A stretch of 64,000 nucleotides of DNA, taken from positions 1,736,001-1,800,000 of the forward strand of contig JAXLWK010000003.1 in the NCBI GenBank assembly GCA_046328525.1, given 5' to 3'. The stretch is from JBDHWG01 sp046328525. GTDB taxonomy: Bacteria; Chloroflexota; Anaerolineae; Epilineales; JAHCIE01. Position 1 is the first letter of the stretch. Every line of letters begins with the position of its first letter. The notes beneath the pieces are model-generated. The model saw nothing but the letters and a program-made list of their open reading frames with translations. It was not told the DNA's origin and ran no database searches. The position numbers and the translations under genes are program-made. Below, piece by piece: positions 1-8,281 of this stretch.

Positions 1-434
1 GTGATGCCGATCACGGGGCACGGGCACAGTGCCAGGAACAGGCCGATGTTCGTCACAATCGGCGCGCCTTTGCGGCGGGCGGCGTCGAGGGCCGCGAGGT
101 TCATCGGGTACTTGTAGGTATAGGCGCTCTGCACGACGCCCACGATGTCGGCGTCCGGCACGCCCTTCAAGTAGTCCGGCCCCAGGTACAGGTCGGCGCC
201 GATGTCCGCGAACACTCTCGCCTGGCGGGCCAGGGCCGGGTCAGCGGCGACCTGCTCGGCGGTGCGGGCGAGATGCACGGCGACGGGCGCGCCCTGGCCG
301 CGGAACCAGCGGGCGAGGGACTCACCCTCGACGCCGGCCCCGACGACGGCGACGTGGGGCGGGGGCGTCTGCCGCATGCGGCTCAGCGCCCTGTCCACCA
401 TCCGCTCCGTCACCCGATCCTCCGTCACGCGCAT
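1..434 (-). CDS. murD: UDP-N-acetylmuramoylalanine--D-glutamate ligase, N-terminal part (runs off window)
   Basis: About 144 residues read leftward off the window edge. The N-terminal half shows a nucleotide-binding Rossmann start (VAVVGAGVEGESLARWF) typical of the MurD N-domain, and the last visible residues (PCPVIGIT) lead into where the Mur-ligase P-loop (GTxGKTT) should begin, so the catalytic domain is outside. MurD adds D-Glu to UDP-MurNAc-L-Ala in the cytoplasm. It follows mraY in the dcw order, which supports the call, but a 235-bp gap with a repeat element separates them. The start is uncertain: ATG at 434 touches its AGGGAG site, whereas GTG at 428 (third codon) has better spacing. 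Confidence 0.8.
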   Translation of the reverse strand, partial: MRVTEDRVTERMVDRALSRMRQTPPPHVAVVGAGVEGESLARWFRGQGAPVAVHLARTAEQVAADPALARQARVFADIGADLYLGPDYLKGVPDADIVGVVQSAYTYKYPMNLAALDAARRKGAPIVTNIGLFLALCPCPVIGI

Positions 435-462
435 CTCCCTGATTCTTTCCCGCAGTAGCGAT

Positions 463-600
463 ATGTCATGCTGGGTGCAACGAAGCATCCCGGCGCGGTC
501 GGAGACTCTTCGCTGAGATGAAGATAACGCGTCTGTCGCCCTGAGCGAAGCGAAGGGCCCCCAAGTTTGACGGGATGCTTCGCTTCGCTCAGCATGACAT
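463..600. repeat. Small inverted-repeat element between murD and mraY
   Basis: This 138-bp stretch is bounded by perfect 11-bp inverted ends (ATGTCATGCTG at 463-473, CAGCATGACAT at 590-600). The similarity continues inward imperfectly to about 30 bp, sharing CGAAGCATCCCG. Internally it contains CCCTGAGCGAAGCGAAGGG. A relative lies at 55302-55425. The structure is that of a MITE/REP-like dispersed element without coding capacity. Just beyond, 616-650 contains another fragment of the same style (GACTCCGCTCAGAGTGACA). It sits inside an otherwise tightly packed dcw operon. Confidence 0.7.
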
Positions 601-669
601 TTTCCATACTTACGAGTGACCCAAGGGTCATATGGACTCCGCTCAGAGTGACAGCCAGGTCGTATTCCA

Positions 670-1677
670 CTACAGCAGCGCCAGCGCGACGCCGAGCATC
701 GCGGCCAGAATCCCGATAAGCCAGAAGCGCTGCACAACCTGCGTCTCGGACCAGCCGAGCAACTGGTAGTGGTTGTGCAGCGGCGACATCTTGAAAATCC
801 GCTTGCCCTTCGTCAGCTTGAAGTACGCCACCTGGATCATGACCGATAGCGTCTCGGCCACGAAGACGAAGCCGATGATGGGCAACAGCAGGTATTGTCC
901 CGTCATAAGCGCCACCGTCGCCAGGGTCGCGCCGAGCGCCAGCGCGCCCGCGTCGCCCATGAACAGCTCGGCCGGGTAGGCGTTGTACCACAGGAACGCC
1001 AGCACCGCGCCGACGACCGTAAACGAGAACGCCACCAGGTAGCCCTGGCCCTGCAAGAAGGCAATCACGCCATACGCCACGAACGCCGTCGCCGATGTCG
1101 TCCCCGCCAGGGCGTCCAGGCCGTCCGTCAGATTGACCGCGTTCGAGAAGCCGACGATGAGGATCACCGCCAGCGGAATGTACCACAGGCCAATCTCGAT
1201 GCGCTCCGGAATGCCCGGTATGGCGATATAGCGGTTGCCCAGGCCAAAGTAGAGCGCGGCGGCGACCACAGTCGCCAGCACCGTCTGGACGGCGAACTTG
1301 TGGCGGCCCAGCATCCCGAACGCTTCGCGCCGACCGCGCACGCCCATGTAGTCGTCAATCGCACCGAGCAACCCGTAGGCGACCATGACAGCCAGCGGCA
1401 TGAGGATCGAGCGGCCAATGATGTCGAAGCCGAGCAGGTTGGCAAGGTTCAGGCCGACGGTGATGAGGAAGACGGGCACTATGAACAGCAGCCCGCCCAT
1501 TGTCGGCGTGCCGGTCTTGACCTGGTGCGCATCCGGCAGCTCGATGCGGATCTGCTTGCCGATGCGGTAGCGCTTCAGGAGATTGATGAGCGGCCGGCCC
1601 CAGATGACAGCGCCCAGGAACGCCAGGGTTCCCAGCGCCAGGGAGTAGGGCATGATCGGCAGAACGATAGTCGGCAT
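670..1677 (-). CDS. mraY: Phospho-N-acetylmuramoyl-pentapeptide-transferase
   Basis: A 335-residue polytopic membrane enzyme that transfers phospho-MurNAc-pentapeptide to undecaprenyl phosphate, making lipid I. Family motifs are present: the DD pair (residues 108-109, AIDDYMG), NLTDGLD (182-188), FMGDAG (239-244) and the end motif SPLHNHYQLLGWSETQ. The last normally contains HHH, but here it reads HNH (301-303). Many hydrophobic helices span the protein and the length is normal. The ATG at 1677 overlaps the murF TGA by one base (TGATG), indicating translational coupling in the dcw operon. Confidence 0.95.
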   Translation of the reverse strand: MPTIVLPIMPYSLALGTLAFLGAVIWGRPLINLLKRYRIGKQIRIELPDAHQVKTGTPTMGGLLFIVPVFLITVGLNLANLLGFDIIGRSILMPLAVMVAYGLLGAIDDYMGVRGRREAFGMLGRHKFAVQTVLATVVAAALYFGLGNRYIAIPGIPERIEIGLWYIPLAVILIVGFSNAVNLTDGLDALAGTTSATAFVAYGVIAFLQGQGYLVAFSFTVVGAVLAFLWYNAYPAELFMGDAGALALGATLATVALMTGQYLLLPIIGFVFVAETLSVMIQVAYFKLTKGKRIFKMSPLHNHYQLLGWSETQVVQRFWLIGILAAMLGVALALL

Positions 1678-3125
1678 CAGGCGCGCTCCGCCGGCGGCGT
1701 CGCGGGCGCTGCGGCCAGCCCCGCCACAATGCTTTCCATCTGCACACCGCGCGAGCCTTTGACCAGGACAAAATCGCCCTGGGTCAGACTCTCGCGCAGC
1801 GCCGCCAACGCCGTTTCGTTGTCCGGATACCAGCGCAGGGCGCTCTCCGCCATCCCGCACTCCCTGGCCCCTTCGGCCGTGGCCTTCGAGCGCTCGCCGA
1901 CGGCGATCAGCAGGTCCACGACCTCGGCCGCCCGGCAGCCCACCTTGAGATGCCCTTCCTCCTCGATGTCCCCTAGCTCCAGCATGTCGCCCAGCACCGC
2001 GATGCGGCGGCCCGGCATCTCGCGCAGCAGATTGAGCGCGGCCAGGCCCGACTCCGGGCTGGCGTTGTAGGTATCGTCCAGGAGGGTCGCGCCGTGGATG
2101 CCGGGTGTGACGACCAGGCGCACCTGCCCCGGCAGCCCGTGCAGCCCGGCGATGATCTCCTCCCATGTGAGGTTGTCCGTCAGGCCGACCGCGATGGCCC
2201 GAAGCGCGGTGTGGACACTGTGGATGCCCAGCAGCGGCACGCGGATCGCCAGGCTCTCGCGCCCGTAGTGGACGTGGAACGAGATGCCTTCGAGGCCGTG
2301 GCTGTCGAGCTGGTCGGCCCACAGGTCGCAGTCCGGCGTCAGACCGTACAGGAAGACGTGCGCCTGGGTGCGCGACGCCATGGCGCGGACGCGGAAATCG
2401 TCGCCGTTCAGGATGGCGACGCCGTCCGGCGGGAGCGCCTCGACAAGCTCACCCTTCGCCTGCGCAATCACCTCCTGGCTGCCCATGCGTTCGAGATGGG
2501 CGGTGCCAACGATGGTCAGGATGCCGACCTGGGGCTTTGCCCACTCGCACAACTGGCGGATCTCGCCGATGCCGTAGGTCCCCATCTCCAGGACGGCCCG
2601 CTGGTGGTAGGGGCGCAGGCACAGCAGCGTCAGCGGCAGGCCGATTTCGTTGTTCAGGCTGGCCTCGCTCTTGAGCGTGACGTAGCGCTGCGAGAGGACG
2701 GCGGCGATGATTTCCTTCGACGTCGTCTTGCCGACGCTGCCGGTGATGCCCATCGCCTTGACGGGCATCTTGCTACGCCACCACGCCGCCAGGCGCTGGA
2801 GCGCATCGAGCGTGTTGTCCACGACAATCGCCAGCGGCGTCAAGCCCGCGTTCAAGGGTGTCACGATCGCGCCGCCCTGCACGCGGGTGATGTTCTCGAT
2901 GGCGCTGCCCGCCCGCGCCTCGACGATCACCGCCGCCGCGCCGCGCTGGAGCGCGTCCGGCACGAACTGGTGGCCGTCGCGGGAGCCGCTGTACTCGGCG
3001 AAGAACACGGCGCCGGGCGTAACGGCGCGCGAATCGACGACGACATTGTTTACATCCTGCGCCGTCAGGTAGGGCAGCGCCGGCCGCGCGCCGCAGACGC
3101 CTTCGACAATGTCGGCCAGGTTCAT
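1677..3125 (-). CDS. murF: UDP-N-acetylmuramoyl-tripeptide--D-alanyl-D-alanine ligase
   Basis: A 482-residue cytoplasmic ATP-dependent ligase that adds D-Ala-D-Ala to the UDP-MurNAc-tripeptide. It shows the Mur-ligase P-loop GITGSVGKTT (126-135), the LKSEASLNNEIGLPLTLL region (151-168) that is diagnostic of MurF, the Mur-ligase segment TAHLERMGS (208-216), and DDTYNASPES (350-359) in the C-terminal domain. The start at 3125 is fixed by a 4-bp ATGA overlap with the upstream penicillin-binding protein gene. The stop overlaps mraY by one base. Confidence 0.96.
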   Translation of the reverse strand: MNLADIVEGVCGARPALPYLTAQDVNNVVVDSRAVTPGAVFFAEYSGSRDGHQFVPDALQRGAAAVIVEARAGSAIENITRVQGGAIVTPLNAGLTPLAIVVDNTLDALQRLAAWWRSKMPVKAMGITGSVGKTTSKEIIAAVLSQRYVTLKSEASLNNEIGLPLTLLCLRPYHQRAVLEMGTYGIGEIRQLCEWAKPQVGILTIVGTAHLERMGSQEVIAQAKGELVEALPPDGVAILNGDDFRVRAMASRTQAHVFLYGLTPDCDLWADQLDSHGLEGISFHVHYGRESLAIRVPLLGIHSVHTALRAIAVGLTDNLTWEEIIAGLHGLPGQVRLVVTPGIHGATLLDDTYNASPESGLAALNLLREMPGRRIAVLGDMLELGDIEEEGHLKVGCRAAEVVDLLIAVGERSKATAEGARECGMAESALRWYPDNETALAALRESLTQGDFVLVKGSRGVQMESIVAGLAAAPATPPAERA

Positions 3126-4846
3126 GGCTGCCCCTCGGTGTCGCGGCCGGGCATGCGGCTTTCCGCGGCCTGACGGATGTTGTTGGGGGCGATGTCCAGG
3201 TATTCGACGATCTGGCGCGCGATCGCGCCGTAGAGCGGGGCCGCGACCTCCGAGCCGAGGCTGTGGTTCATCGGCTTGTCCACCTTGCACAGAATGATGA
3301 CCTGGGGCGCGTCGGCCGGCGCGAAGCCAACAAACGACGCGATGGTCAGGTCAGGGTCGTAGCCCTTATCCGTCACGATCTGCGACGAGCCGGTCTTGCC
3401 CGCCATCGTGTACCCCGGCACCTTGGCCCGCACGGCGTGATCGAGCACACCGATGAGCGCCTCGCGCATGGGCAGGATGGTCGCCGGCGAGACGACCTGG
3501 CGCAGGACCATGGGCTGGGTCTGCTTCACCACGCTGTCGCCACGGCGAATCTCCTTCAGGACGTAGGGCCGCACGAGCTTGCCGCCGTTGGCGACCGCCG
3601 CCATCGCCGTGATGACCTGGATCGGGGTGGCCGCCATGCCCTGGCCGAAGGAGTTCGTCGCCAGATCGAGATTCGTCCACCGCGCCTGGGTGTTGTCGCG
3701 GATCAGCCCCGCCGCCTCGCCGGGCAGGTCAATGCCCGTCGGCTCGCCGAAACCGAAGTCGCGCAGGTGGCGGTAGAAGCGGTCCGCGCCGAGCATCGCT
3801 CCTAGGTGCACCGCGCCCACATTCAGCGAGAGCCGCATCATTGTGCGCATGTCCACGCGCCCGTGGGCGATGCGGTCCCAGTCCCAGATTGTCGCGCCGT
3901 CCACGCGGATGTAGCCCGAGTCCTGGTAGCTCGTGTCCAGCGTCGCCACCTTCTCTTCCAGCGCTGCCGCCAGCGTCATGGTTTTGATGACGGAGCCAGG
4001 CTCGTAGACCAGGGCCGTCGCCGGATCGGCGAAGCGGTTGTTCGGCGTCGTCGCGTACTGATTCGGGTCGAACGTCGGGATGCTCGCCATCGCCAGCACC
4101 GCGCCGCTGCGCGGGTCCATGACGATGACCGTCCCGCCCGCCGCGTCCTGCGCCTCGATGGTCTTTTGCAGCTCGCGCTCGACAATCTGCTGAATCCGCG
4201 AATCGATTGTCAGCACCAGATCCAGCCCATCGCGGGGGGCGCGGAAGTAGCGCGGGTCTACCAGGAGCGCGCCGCCCAGCGTGCCGGCCTCGCCCCGTAG
4301 CGCCCCGTCGTAGTACTCCTCGACGCCGTAGTAGGGCTGGCCGTCGGCGGTGACGAAGCCGAGGATGTGAGCGGCGAGGCTGCCCATGGGGTAGGTGCGC
4401 TGTGACTCTTGCTCGAAGGTCACGCCCGGAATGCGCGCCGCCTTGACCGCCTCGACGGTCTTGTCGCTGAAGTTGCGACCGAGCCGCGCGTAGGCGCGCC
4501 CGCCGCCCGGCGTCACCAGTGGCAACAGCTCACTCTGCGGCCGCCCCAGGAGAACGGCGAGCTTGGCGGCCGTGTCCGCCGGGTCCTTGACGACGCGCGG
4601 GTCAATGGCGATGACGTTGTCCACCACATCCGCCGCCAGCAGACGGCCCTGGCGGTCGAAGATGCGGCCGCGGTTCGCCTCAAGCTGACCGGGCTGGAGC
4701 CGGTTGGCCGTGTCCGCCGCTTGAAGCTCGTCGTGGGGCAGAAGCTGCCAATAGACGAGCCGGGCGATGAGGACAACCCCCATTACCCCGAAGGCGACGA
4801 ATAGCAGCGCGAGACGGCGCTGGCTCTGGCGATCAAGTGGCGTCAT
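3122..4846 (-). CDS. ftsI: Class B penicillin-binding protein (FtsI/PBP2-type peptidoglycan D,D-transpeptidase)
   Basis: A 574-residue membrane-anchored transpeptidase. A single N-terminal helix (about residues 11-33) is followed by the PBP dimerisation domain (ANRGRIFDRQGRLLA near 57) and the transpeptidase domain. The three catalytic motifs are in order: SVIK (285-288, nucleophile Ser285), SLN (340-342) and KTGS (484-487). There are no C-terminal PASTA repeats, unlike many Gram-positive dcw PBPs. Its position after ftsL and before murF identifies it as the septal PBP. It ends in a 4-bp overlap with murF. Confidence 0.93.
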   Translation of the reverse strand: MTPLDRQSQRRLALLFVAFGVMGVVLIARLVYWQLLPHDELQAADTANRLQPGQLEANRGRIFDRQGRLLAADVVDNVIAIDPRVVKDPADTAAKLAVLLGRPQSELLPLVTPGGGRAYARLGRNFSDKTVEAVKAARIPGVTFEQESQRTYPMGSLAAHILGFVTADGQPYYGVEEYYDGALRGEAGTLGGALLVDPRYFRAPRDGLDLVLTIDSRIQQIVERELQKTIEAQDAAGGTVIVMDPRSGAVLAMASIPTFDPNQYATTPNNRFADPATALVYEPGSVIKTMTLAAALEEKVATLDTSYQDSGYIRVDGATIWDWDRIAHGRVDMRTMMRLSLNVGAVHLGAMLGADRFYRHLRDFGFGEPTGIDLPGEAAGLIRDNTQARWTNLDLATNSFGQGMAATPIQVITAMAAVANGGKLVRPYVLKEIRRGDSVVKQTQPMVLRQVVSPATILPMREALIGVLDHAVRAKVPGYTMAGKTGSSQIVTDKGYDPDLTIASFVGFAPADAPQVIILCKVDKPMNHSLGSEVAAPLYGAIARQIVEYLDIAPNNIRQAAESRMPGRDTEGQP

Positions 4847-4913
4847 AAGGTCAAGACCCTGGCGGCAGAAAACGCCGCGGCGATCACAGGACGAAACGGT
4901 TGTTCAGTTGAAT

Positions 4914-5378
4914 TTAGCGGTCAAGCCATCTGCTGAACTGACTGCGCACGGAGTCCAGGCCGGTAGGCTCCGGCGGTGGCGCGGTGCGCAGCTCAGAGCG
5001 GGCACGGCCGGCAGCCTGGAGCTGGGAGGCCGTGTCGGCAGATACGGTGAGGTACGTCACACCGCGCGCCGGGCGGAAGCCCAGCTGGGTGGCGCGCGCC
5101 TCTAGGCGGGTCGGATCGGTGATTTGGGCGAGTTGCTTCTGCTTGTCGGCGAGCTGCCATTCGAGCTGCTGGCGTTCCTTCGCCAGGGAGCCGATGCGGC
5201 TGCTTGCGCCTGAGACCGACGCGGCGAGGTTGAGGTAGACGAGGGCGGCCGCGGCGAAGAGGATCGTCGCGACCAGCACCAGGATGGCGAGACGCGCCGG
5301 ACTGATGCCCGCAACGGAGGGCAGCCGCAAGCGGGTGACAGATTCGGTGGAGGATGCGGGAATCGGAGCAGTAGCCAT
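4914..5378 (-). CDS. ftsL: FtsL/DivIC-like septum protein
   Basis: A 154-residue bitopic protein. A Pro/Ser/Thr-rich cytoplasmic tail is followed by one strong helix (ARLAILVLVATILFAAAALV, about 29-48) and a coiled-coil stretch with heptad Leu/Ile (IGSLAKERQQLEWQLADKQ), then a region like FtsL (TRLEARATQLGFRPA). Sequence identity in this family is low, so the call rests on topology, size and position between rsmH and ftsI. The start at 5378 (ATG) was chosen because the longer frame upstream runs into rsmH. It lies 67 bp before the PBP gene. Confidence 0.8.
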   Translation of the reverse strand: MATAPIPASSTESVTRLRLPSVAGISPARLAILVLVATILFAAAALVYLNLAASVSGASSRIGSLAKERQQLEWQLADKQKQLAQITDPTRLEARATQLGFRPARGVTYLTVSADTASQLQAAGRARSELRTAPPPEPTGLDSVRSQFSRWLDR

Positions 5379-5442
5379 AACAGTACCTATCCTGACCCTG
5401 TTGAGAAGAAATGGATAATGACGTATAATAGCTGACAGACTG

Positions 5443-6381
5443 TTACAATGCTGCGGCTCGTGGGAGCCGCTCGGCGACGCGGAGTTTTGCGCTCCGCGCC
5501 CGTGAGTTCTGGCGAACCTCGGTCTCGTCTGCCTCGGCCGGCTTGCGGGTGATGATCCGCAGCGTGGCCGTGTGGCCGCAGGTGCACACCGGCTGGCGGG
5601 GCGGGCAGATACAGTCGCGCGCCTCATCCCGGAAGAACGTCTTGACGATGCGGTCTTCCAGGCTGTGGAAGCTGATAACCGCCAGCCGTCCCTCCGCCGC
5701 CAGCAGGCTCACCGCCTGGGGCAGCGCCGCTGTCAGCGCCCCCAGCTCGTCGTTGACGGCGATCCGGAGCGCCTGAAACGTCCGCGTGGCCGGGTGGATG
5801 CGCCAGTGTCCCGGCTTTCCGGCCGCCCGGGCGACAACCTGGGCGAGGCGGCCCGTGGTCTCGATGGGCCGCGCTGCGACGACGGCCCGCGCGATCCGGC
5901 GCGACGCCGGCTCCTCGCCGTACTCGTAAATCAGGTCGGCCAGCTCCCCCTCGGGCAGACCGTTGACGAGATCGGCGGCGGTGACAGGCGCGGCCGGGTG
6001 CATGCGCATGTCCAGGGGCGCGTCGTGGAGGAAGGCGAACCCGCGCTCCGGGGTGTCGAACTGAAGCGACGACACGCCCAGGTCGAGAAGAATGCCGTCT
6101 ACGTCGGTGAAGCCATGCTCACCGGCGACGCTCCGAAGGTCGCGGAAGTTGGCGTTCACCAGAACCACCTGGTCCTGAGGCAGACGCGCGCCTGCAATTT
6201 GTAAAGCGTTCGGGTCCTGGTCCAACCCCAGCAGCCGCCCGTGTGGGCCGCTGGCCTCCAGGAGGGCGAGGGCGTGTCCCCCGGCCCCAACTGTCCCGTC
6301 AATGTACCGGCCGCCCTGGCGAACATTCAGTAGCTCGATCGTTCGCGCCAGGAGCACCGGGATGTGAGGCGGCTCGGTCAC
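5443..6381 (-). CDS. rsmH: 16S rRNA (cytosine1402-N4)-methyltransferase
   Basis: A 312-residue SAM-dependent methyltransferase acting on C1402 of 16S rRNA (formerly MraW). It shows the SAM site YIDGTVGAGGHALALLE, the acidic motif GLDQDP, the family signatures GILLDLGVSSLQFDTPERGF and ISFHSLEDRIVK, a Cys cluster (CICPPRQPVCTC) and the RARSAKLRVAERL tail. The start was set at GTG 6381, giving VTEPPHIPVLL, the usual family N-terminus. This GTG overlaps the mraZ stop as GTGA. A longer frame starting at 6477 merely reads through mraZ. Confidence 0.96.
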   Translation of the reverse strand: MTEPPHIPVLLARTIELLNVRQGGRYIDGTVGAGGHALALLEASGPHGRLLGLDQDPNALQIAGARLPQDQVVLVNANFRDLRSVAGEHGFTDVDGILLDLGVSSLQFDTPERGFAFLHDAPLDMRMHPAAPVTAADLVNGLPEGELADLIYEYGEEPASRRIARAVVAARPIETTGRLAQVVARAAGKPGHWRIHPATRTFQALRIAVNDELGALTAALPQAVSLLAAEGRLAVISFHSLEDRIVKTFFRDEARDCICPPRQPVCTCGHTATLRIITRKPAEADETEVRQNSRARSAKLRVAERLPRAAAL

Positions 6382-6827
6382 GAAAGCGTAATACCCGCCG
6401 TGTAAAGGCTCTCGGCGATGGCCGTGCCGTCGGTCTGGAACATCTCGGTCTGGGAGGCCCAGCGGTCGGCCTGCCACAGCTCGATGCGCGGCAGTTGGCC
6501 GCTGACCCCCACAATCACCACGTCGGCCTTCGGGTTCACATTCGCGTGCGCCCGCAGGGCAGGAGGAATAAGCAGCCGACCCTGCTGATCGAGCGTCAGA
6601 TCGTGGCCGGTGAAGAAGCGGATGAGATTGCGGGCATTGGGATTGAGCTGGTCAAGACGCTGGAGCTTGGTGGTGAGATCTTCGTAGCTCGACGCCGTGA
6701 AGATCCACAGACAGCCGTCCAGGCCGCGCGTCATGAAGCACCCGTCCTTCAGCCGTTCGCGGAACTTTGCCGGAACGGTGAAGCGGCATTTGTCATCCAG
6801 GGTGTGCTCATGCTCGCCGTAGAACAA
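6378..6827 (-). CDS. mraZ: Transcriptional regulator MraZ
   Basis: A 149-residue protein with two SpoVT/AbrB-like MraZ repeats (FYGEHEHTLDDKCRFTVPAKFR and later DLTLDQQGRLLIPPALRAHA). MraZ is a DNA-binding regulator of its own dcw operon in the bacteria where it has been studied. The start is placed at TTG 6827 because the conserved family start (M-F-x-G-E-H-E-H-x-L-D-D-K) begins exactly there and GGGAGA lies about 10 bases upstream; the open frame continues to 6917 without matching the family. It heads the minus-strand operon behind a good promoter and three MraZ boxes. Confidence 0.93.
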   Translation of the reverse strand: MFYGEHEHTLDDKCRFTVPAKFRERLKDGCFMTRGLDGCLWIFTASSYEDLTTKLQRLDQLNPNARNLIRFFTGHDLTLDQQGRLLIPPALRAHANVNPKADVVIVGVSGQLPRIELWQADRWASQTEMFQTDGTAIAESLYTAGITLS

Positions 6828-6891
6828 CTGTTTCTCATCTCCCACTAGAACAAGCGTTCGAGGCTTTTTCTGGTCAGATTTTGGTCGAAAC

Positions 6892-6916
6892 CACCACAAT
6901 CTCCCACTTTTCCCCA
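6892..6916 (-). promoter_or_regulatory. Three MraZ operator boxes (TGGGN, 10-bp period)
   Basis: On the minus strand TGGGG (6916-6912), TGGGA (6906-6902) and TGGTG (6896-6892) are separated by exactly 5 bp each. MraZ is known to bind direct TGGGN repeats with 5-bp spacers upstream of mraZ. Here the boxes lie immediately downstream of the -10 element, where binding would block initiation. The third box has T in place of the third G. Confidence 0.8.
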
Positions 6917-6926
6917 CTCCTACGTT

Positions 6927-6956
6927 ATTCTACCCCACCGGGCCGTTTGTTGTCAA
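6927..6956 (-). promoter_or_regulatory. dcw operon promoter (upstream of mraZ)
   Basis: The minus strand reads TTGACA (6956-6951), an 18-bp spacer, then TAGAAT (6932-6927). The -35 is a perfect sigma-70 match. Transcription would start near 6920, directly into the MraZ boxes, about 95 bases before the mraZ start. The rest of the 400-bp gap between mraZ and ssb (6957-7083) holds nothing I can recognise. Confidence 0.75.
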
Positions 6957-7083
6957 TGGCTGAGGCGGGCGGAAATGGCTGCATTAACGAAAACTTAAGG
7001 TCATCAACATAATAATCTAGCAACAGCGAGCAACACGTAGCAAAGGCGCAAGAATCGTCGCACCATTTGTAATGTTATTTCGT

Positions 7084-7112
7084 TTGACAGCTTGCCCCCC
7101 TTGATGTACAAT
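7084..7112 (+). promoter_or_regulatory. Promoter of ssb
   Basis: TTGACA (7084-7089), a 17-bp spacer, and TACAAT (7107-7112). This is close to the sigma-70 consensus with ideal spacing. It fires away from the dcw promoter, giving a leader of roughly 110 bases before the ssb start at 7229. Confidence 0.8.
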
Positions 7113-7228
7113 CAGTAGCAGACATGAAACACTTGTTCGATGCCCTTATTGACCTCCGGCCGTGAGGGTCGGTTGTAGCGTGGCGCGGGCTGGCTCTTCT
7201 CCGTGCGTCGGTCCGCTAAGGAGGTTGT

Positions 7229-7651
7229 GTGTACTCAAAGATCGTGTTAGTCGGGAACCTGGGCAGCGACCCGGAGATGCGCTACACGCCCAACGGACAG
7301 GCGGTGTGCAGCTTCAGCGTCGCCGTCAATCGACGCTGGAATGACGCCCAGGGCAATACCCATGACGAGACCACCTGGTACCGCGTCAACACCTGGGGCA
7401 AGCTGGCCGAGCAGTGCAGCCAGTTCCTCACCAAAGGCCGTCTCGTGCTGGTCGAAGGGGACCGCATCAAGGTGAACCCCTACATGACGCGGGACAACCA
7501 GCCGGCGGCGTCGCTAGACCTGACAGCGCAGGTGGTGCGCTTCCTGGGTGGCCGCGATGGCGCGCCCGGCGCAGGTGGCGGGCGTCCGGCCGGCGCCGTC
7601 CCCACCTACGAAGGCTCCGGCCAGCTTAGCGAGGACGAGATCCCGTTCTAG
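7229..7651 (+). CDS. ssb: Single-stranded DNA-binding protein
   Basis: A 140-residue SSB. The OB fold covers residues 1 to about 110 (KIVLVGNLGSDPEMRYTPNG, then TTWYRVNTWGKLAEQ and GRLVLVEG). A short Gly/Ala/Pro linker leads to the acidic tail EDEIPF, which in bacteria recruits replication and repair partners. The GTG at 7229 is the start, with AAGGAGG at 7218-7224. It is a single-gene unit between its own promoter and a strong terminator. Confidence 0.96.
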   Translation: MYSKIVLVGNLGSDPEMRYTPNGQAVCSFSVAVNRRWNDAQGNTHDETTWYRVNTWGKLAEQCSQFLTKGRLVLVEGDRIKVNPYMTRDNQPAASLDLTAQVVRFLGGRDGAPGAGGGRPAGAVPTYEGSGQLSEDEIPF

Positions 7652-7687
7652 GCCCATGAGTTTCGCAGCAAACTGAATACTGAGTCG

Positions 7688-7721
7688 CAGCGGGTTATCC
7701 AGGATAACCCGCTGTTGTTTT
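7688..7721 (+). terminator. Rho-independent terminator after ssb
   Basis: A near-perfect palindrome, CAGCGGGTTATCC (7688-7700) and GGATAACCCGCTG (7702-7714), is followed by TTGTTTT. The effective loop is 3-5 bases. Confidence 0.85.
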
Positions 7722-7739
7722 GCTCGGTCTTGTGCGCTA

Positions 7740-7768
7740 TTGACACTTCCTGCAACTATCGCTATCAT
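7740..7768 (+). promoter_or_regulatory. Promoter of the small lipoprotein gene
   Basis: TTGACA (7740-7745), a 17-bp spacer, TATCAT (7763-7768). The start codon follows about 37 bases after the -10. Confidence 0.7.
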
Positions 7769-7805
7769 ACCCTCAGAGGCAAATGAGATACGATAGGCGG
7801 GCCAG

Positions 7806-8222
7806 ATGCGGCGGGGACTGCTGGTGTTCATTGCGATGGTCGCGCTCGTGCTGACCCAGGCGCTCGCCGGGTGCGGCGAGACCGAAGCGCCTGCGCCCCC
7901 GCCGACGGACACGCCCGACGCCGGCGCGACGCTCGCCGCCATCGTCCACGCGACACTGACCGCCCTCGCGCCGACCCCCACCCAGACCCCACTTCCCCCC
8001 ACTCCCGTGCCGACGCCCACCGGCCCGACGACCTTCCTCCCCACGCCAGCCTGGGGCCAGCGCGTCTTCTACACCTGCGACGGCGGCGGGCGCTGGATGT
8101 TCGAGCGGTGGGCCTTCGACGGCGGCTACATCTGTGACCTGGGCGCTGGCCGCATTCAGTTTGCCAATGGGCGTCTCCTGACCGGCTGCGTCTACCAGGG
8201 TACAAGCGACGTCCCCAAGTAG
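7806..8222 (+). CDS. Small Thr/Pro-rich lipoprotein, unknown function
   Basis: A 138-residue protein with a lipoprotein signal: basic start MRRG, hydrophobic core, lipobox ALAGC (Cys at about 23), so it is probably anchored to the outer face of the membrane. After the lipobox comes a Pro/Thr/Ala-rich linker (PTPTQTPLPPTPVPTPTG), then a compact C-terminal domain of about 60 residues with three Cys (VFYTCDGGGRWMFERW, GGYICDLGAG, TGCVYQG). I do not recognise the domain. It has its own promoter and stands alone between ssb and the dGTPase gene. Confidence 0.7.
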   Translation: MRRGLLVFIAMVALVLTQALAGCGETEAPAPPPTDTPDAGATLAAIVHATLTALAPTPTQTPLPPTPVPTPTGPTTFLPTPAWGQRVFYTCDGGGRWMFERWAFDGGYICDLGAGRIQFANGRLLTGCVYQGTSDVPK

Positions 8223-8281
8223 TACGGCAGGATCGCCAAAGCGCCCCCATCACTCCTCCGTTTTCGCCACACCGCATGCGC

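Noticed and set aside
425..1186. Minus-strand open frame of 253 codons overlapping mraY
   Set aside because: It is a shadow of mraY in another frame; its end is the translated repeat element (MLSEAKHP...), a common source of false proteins.
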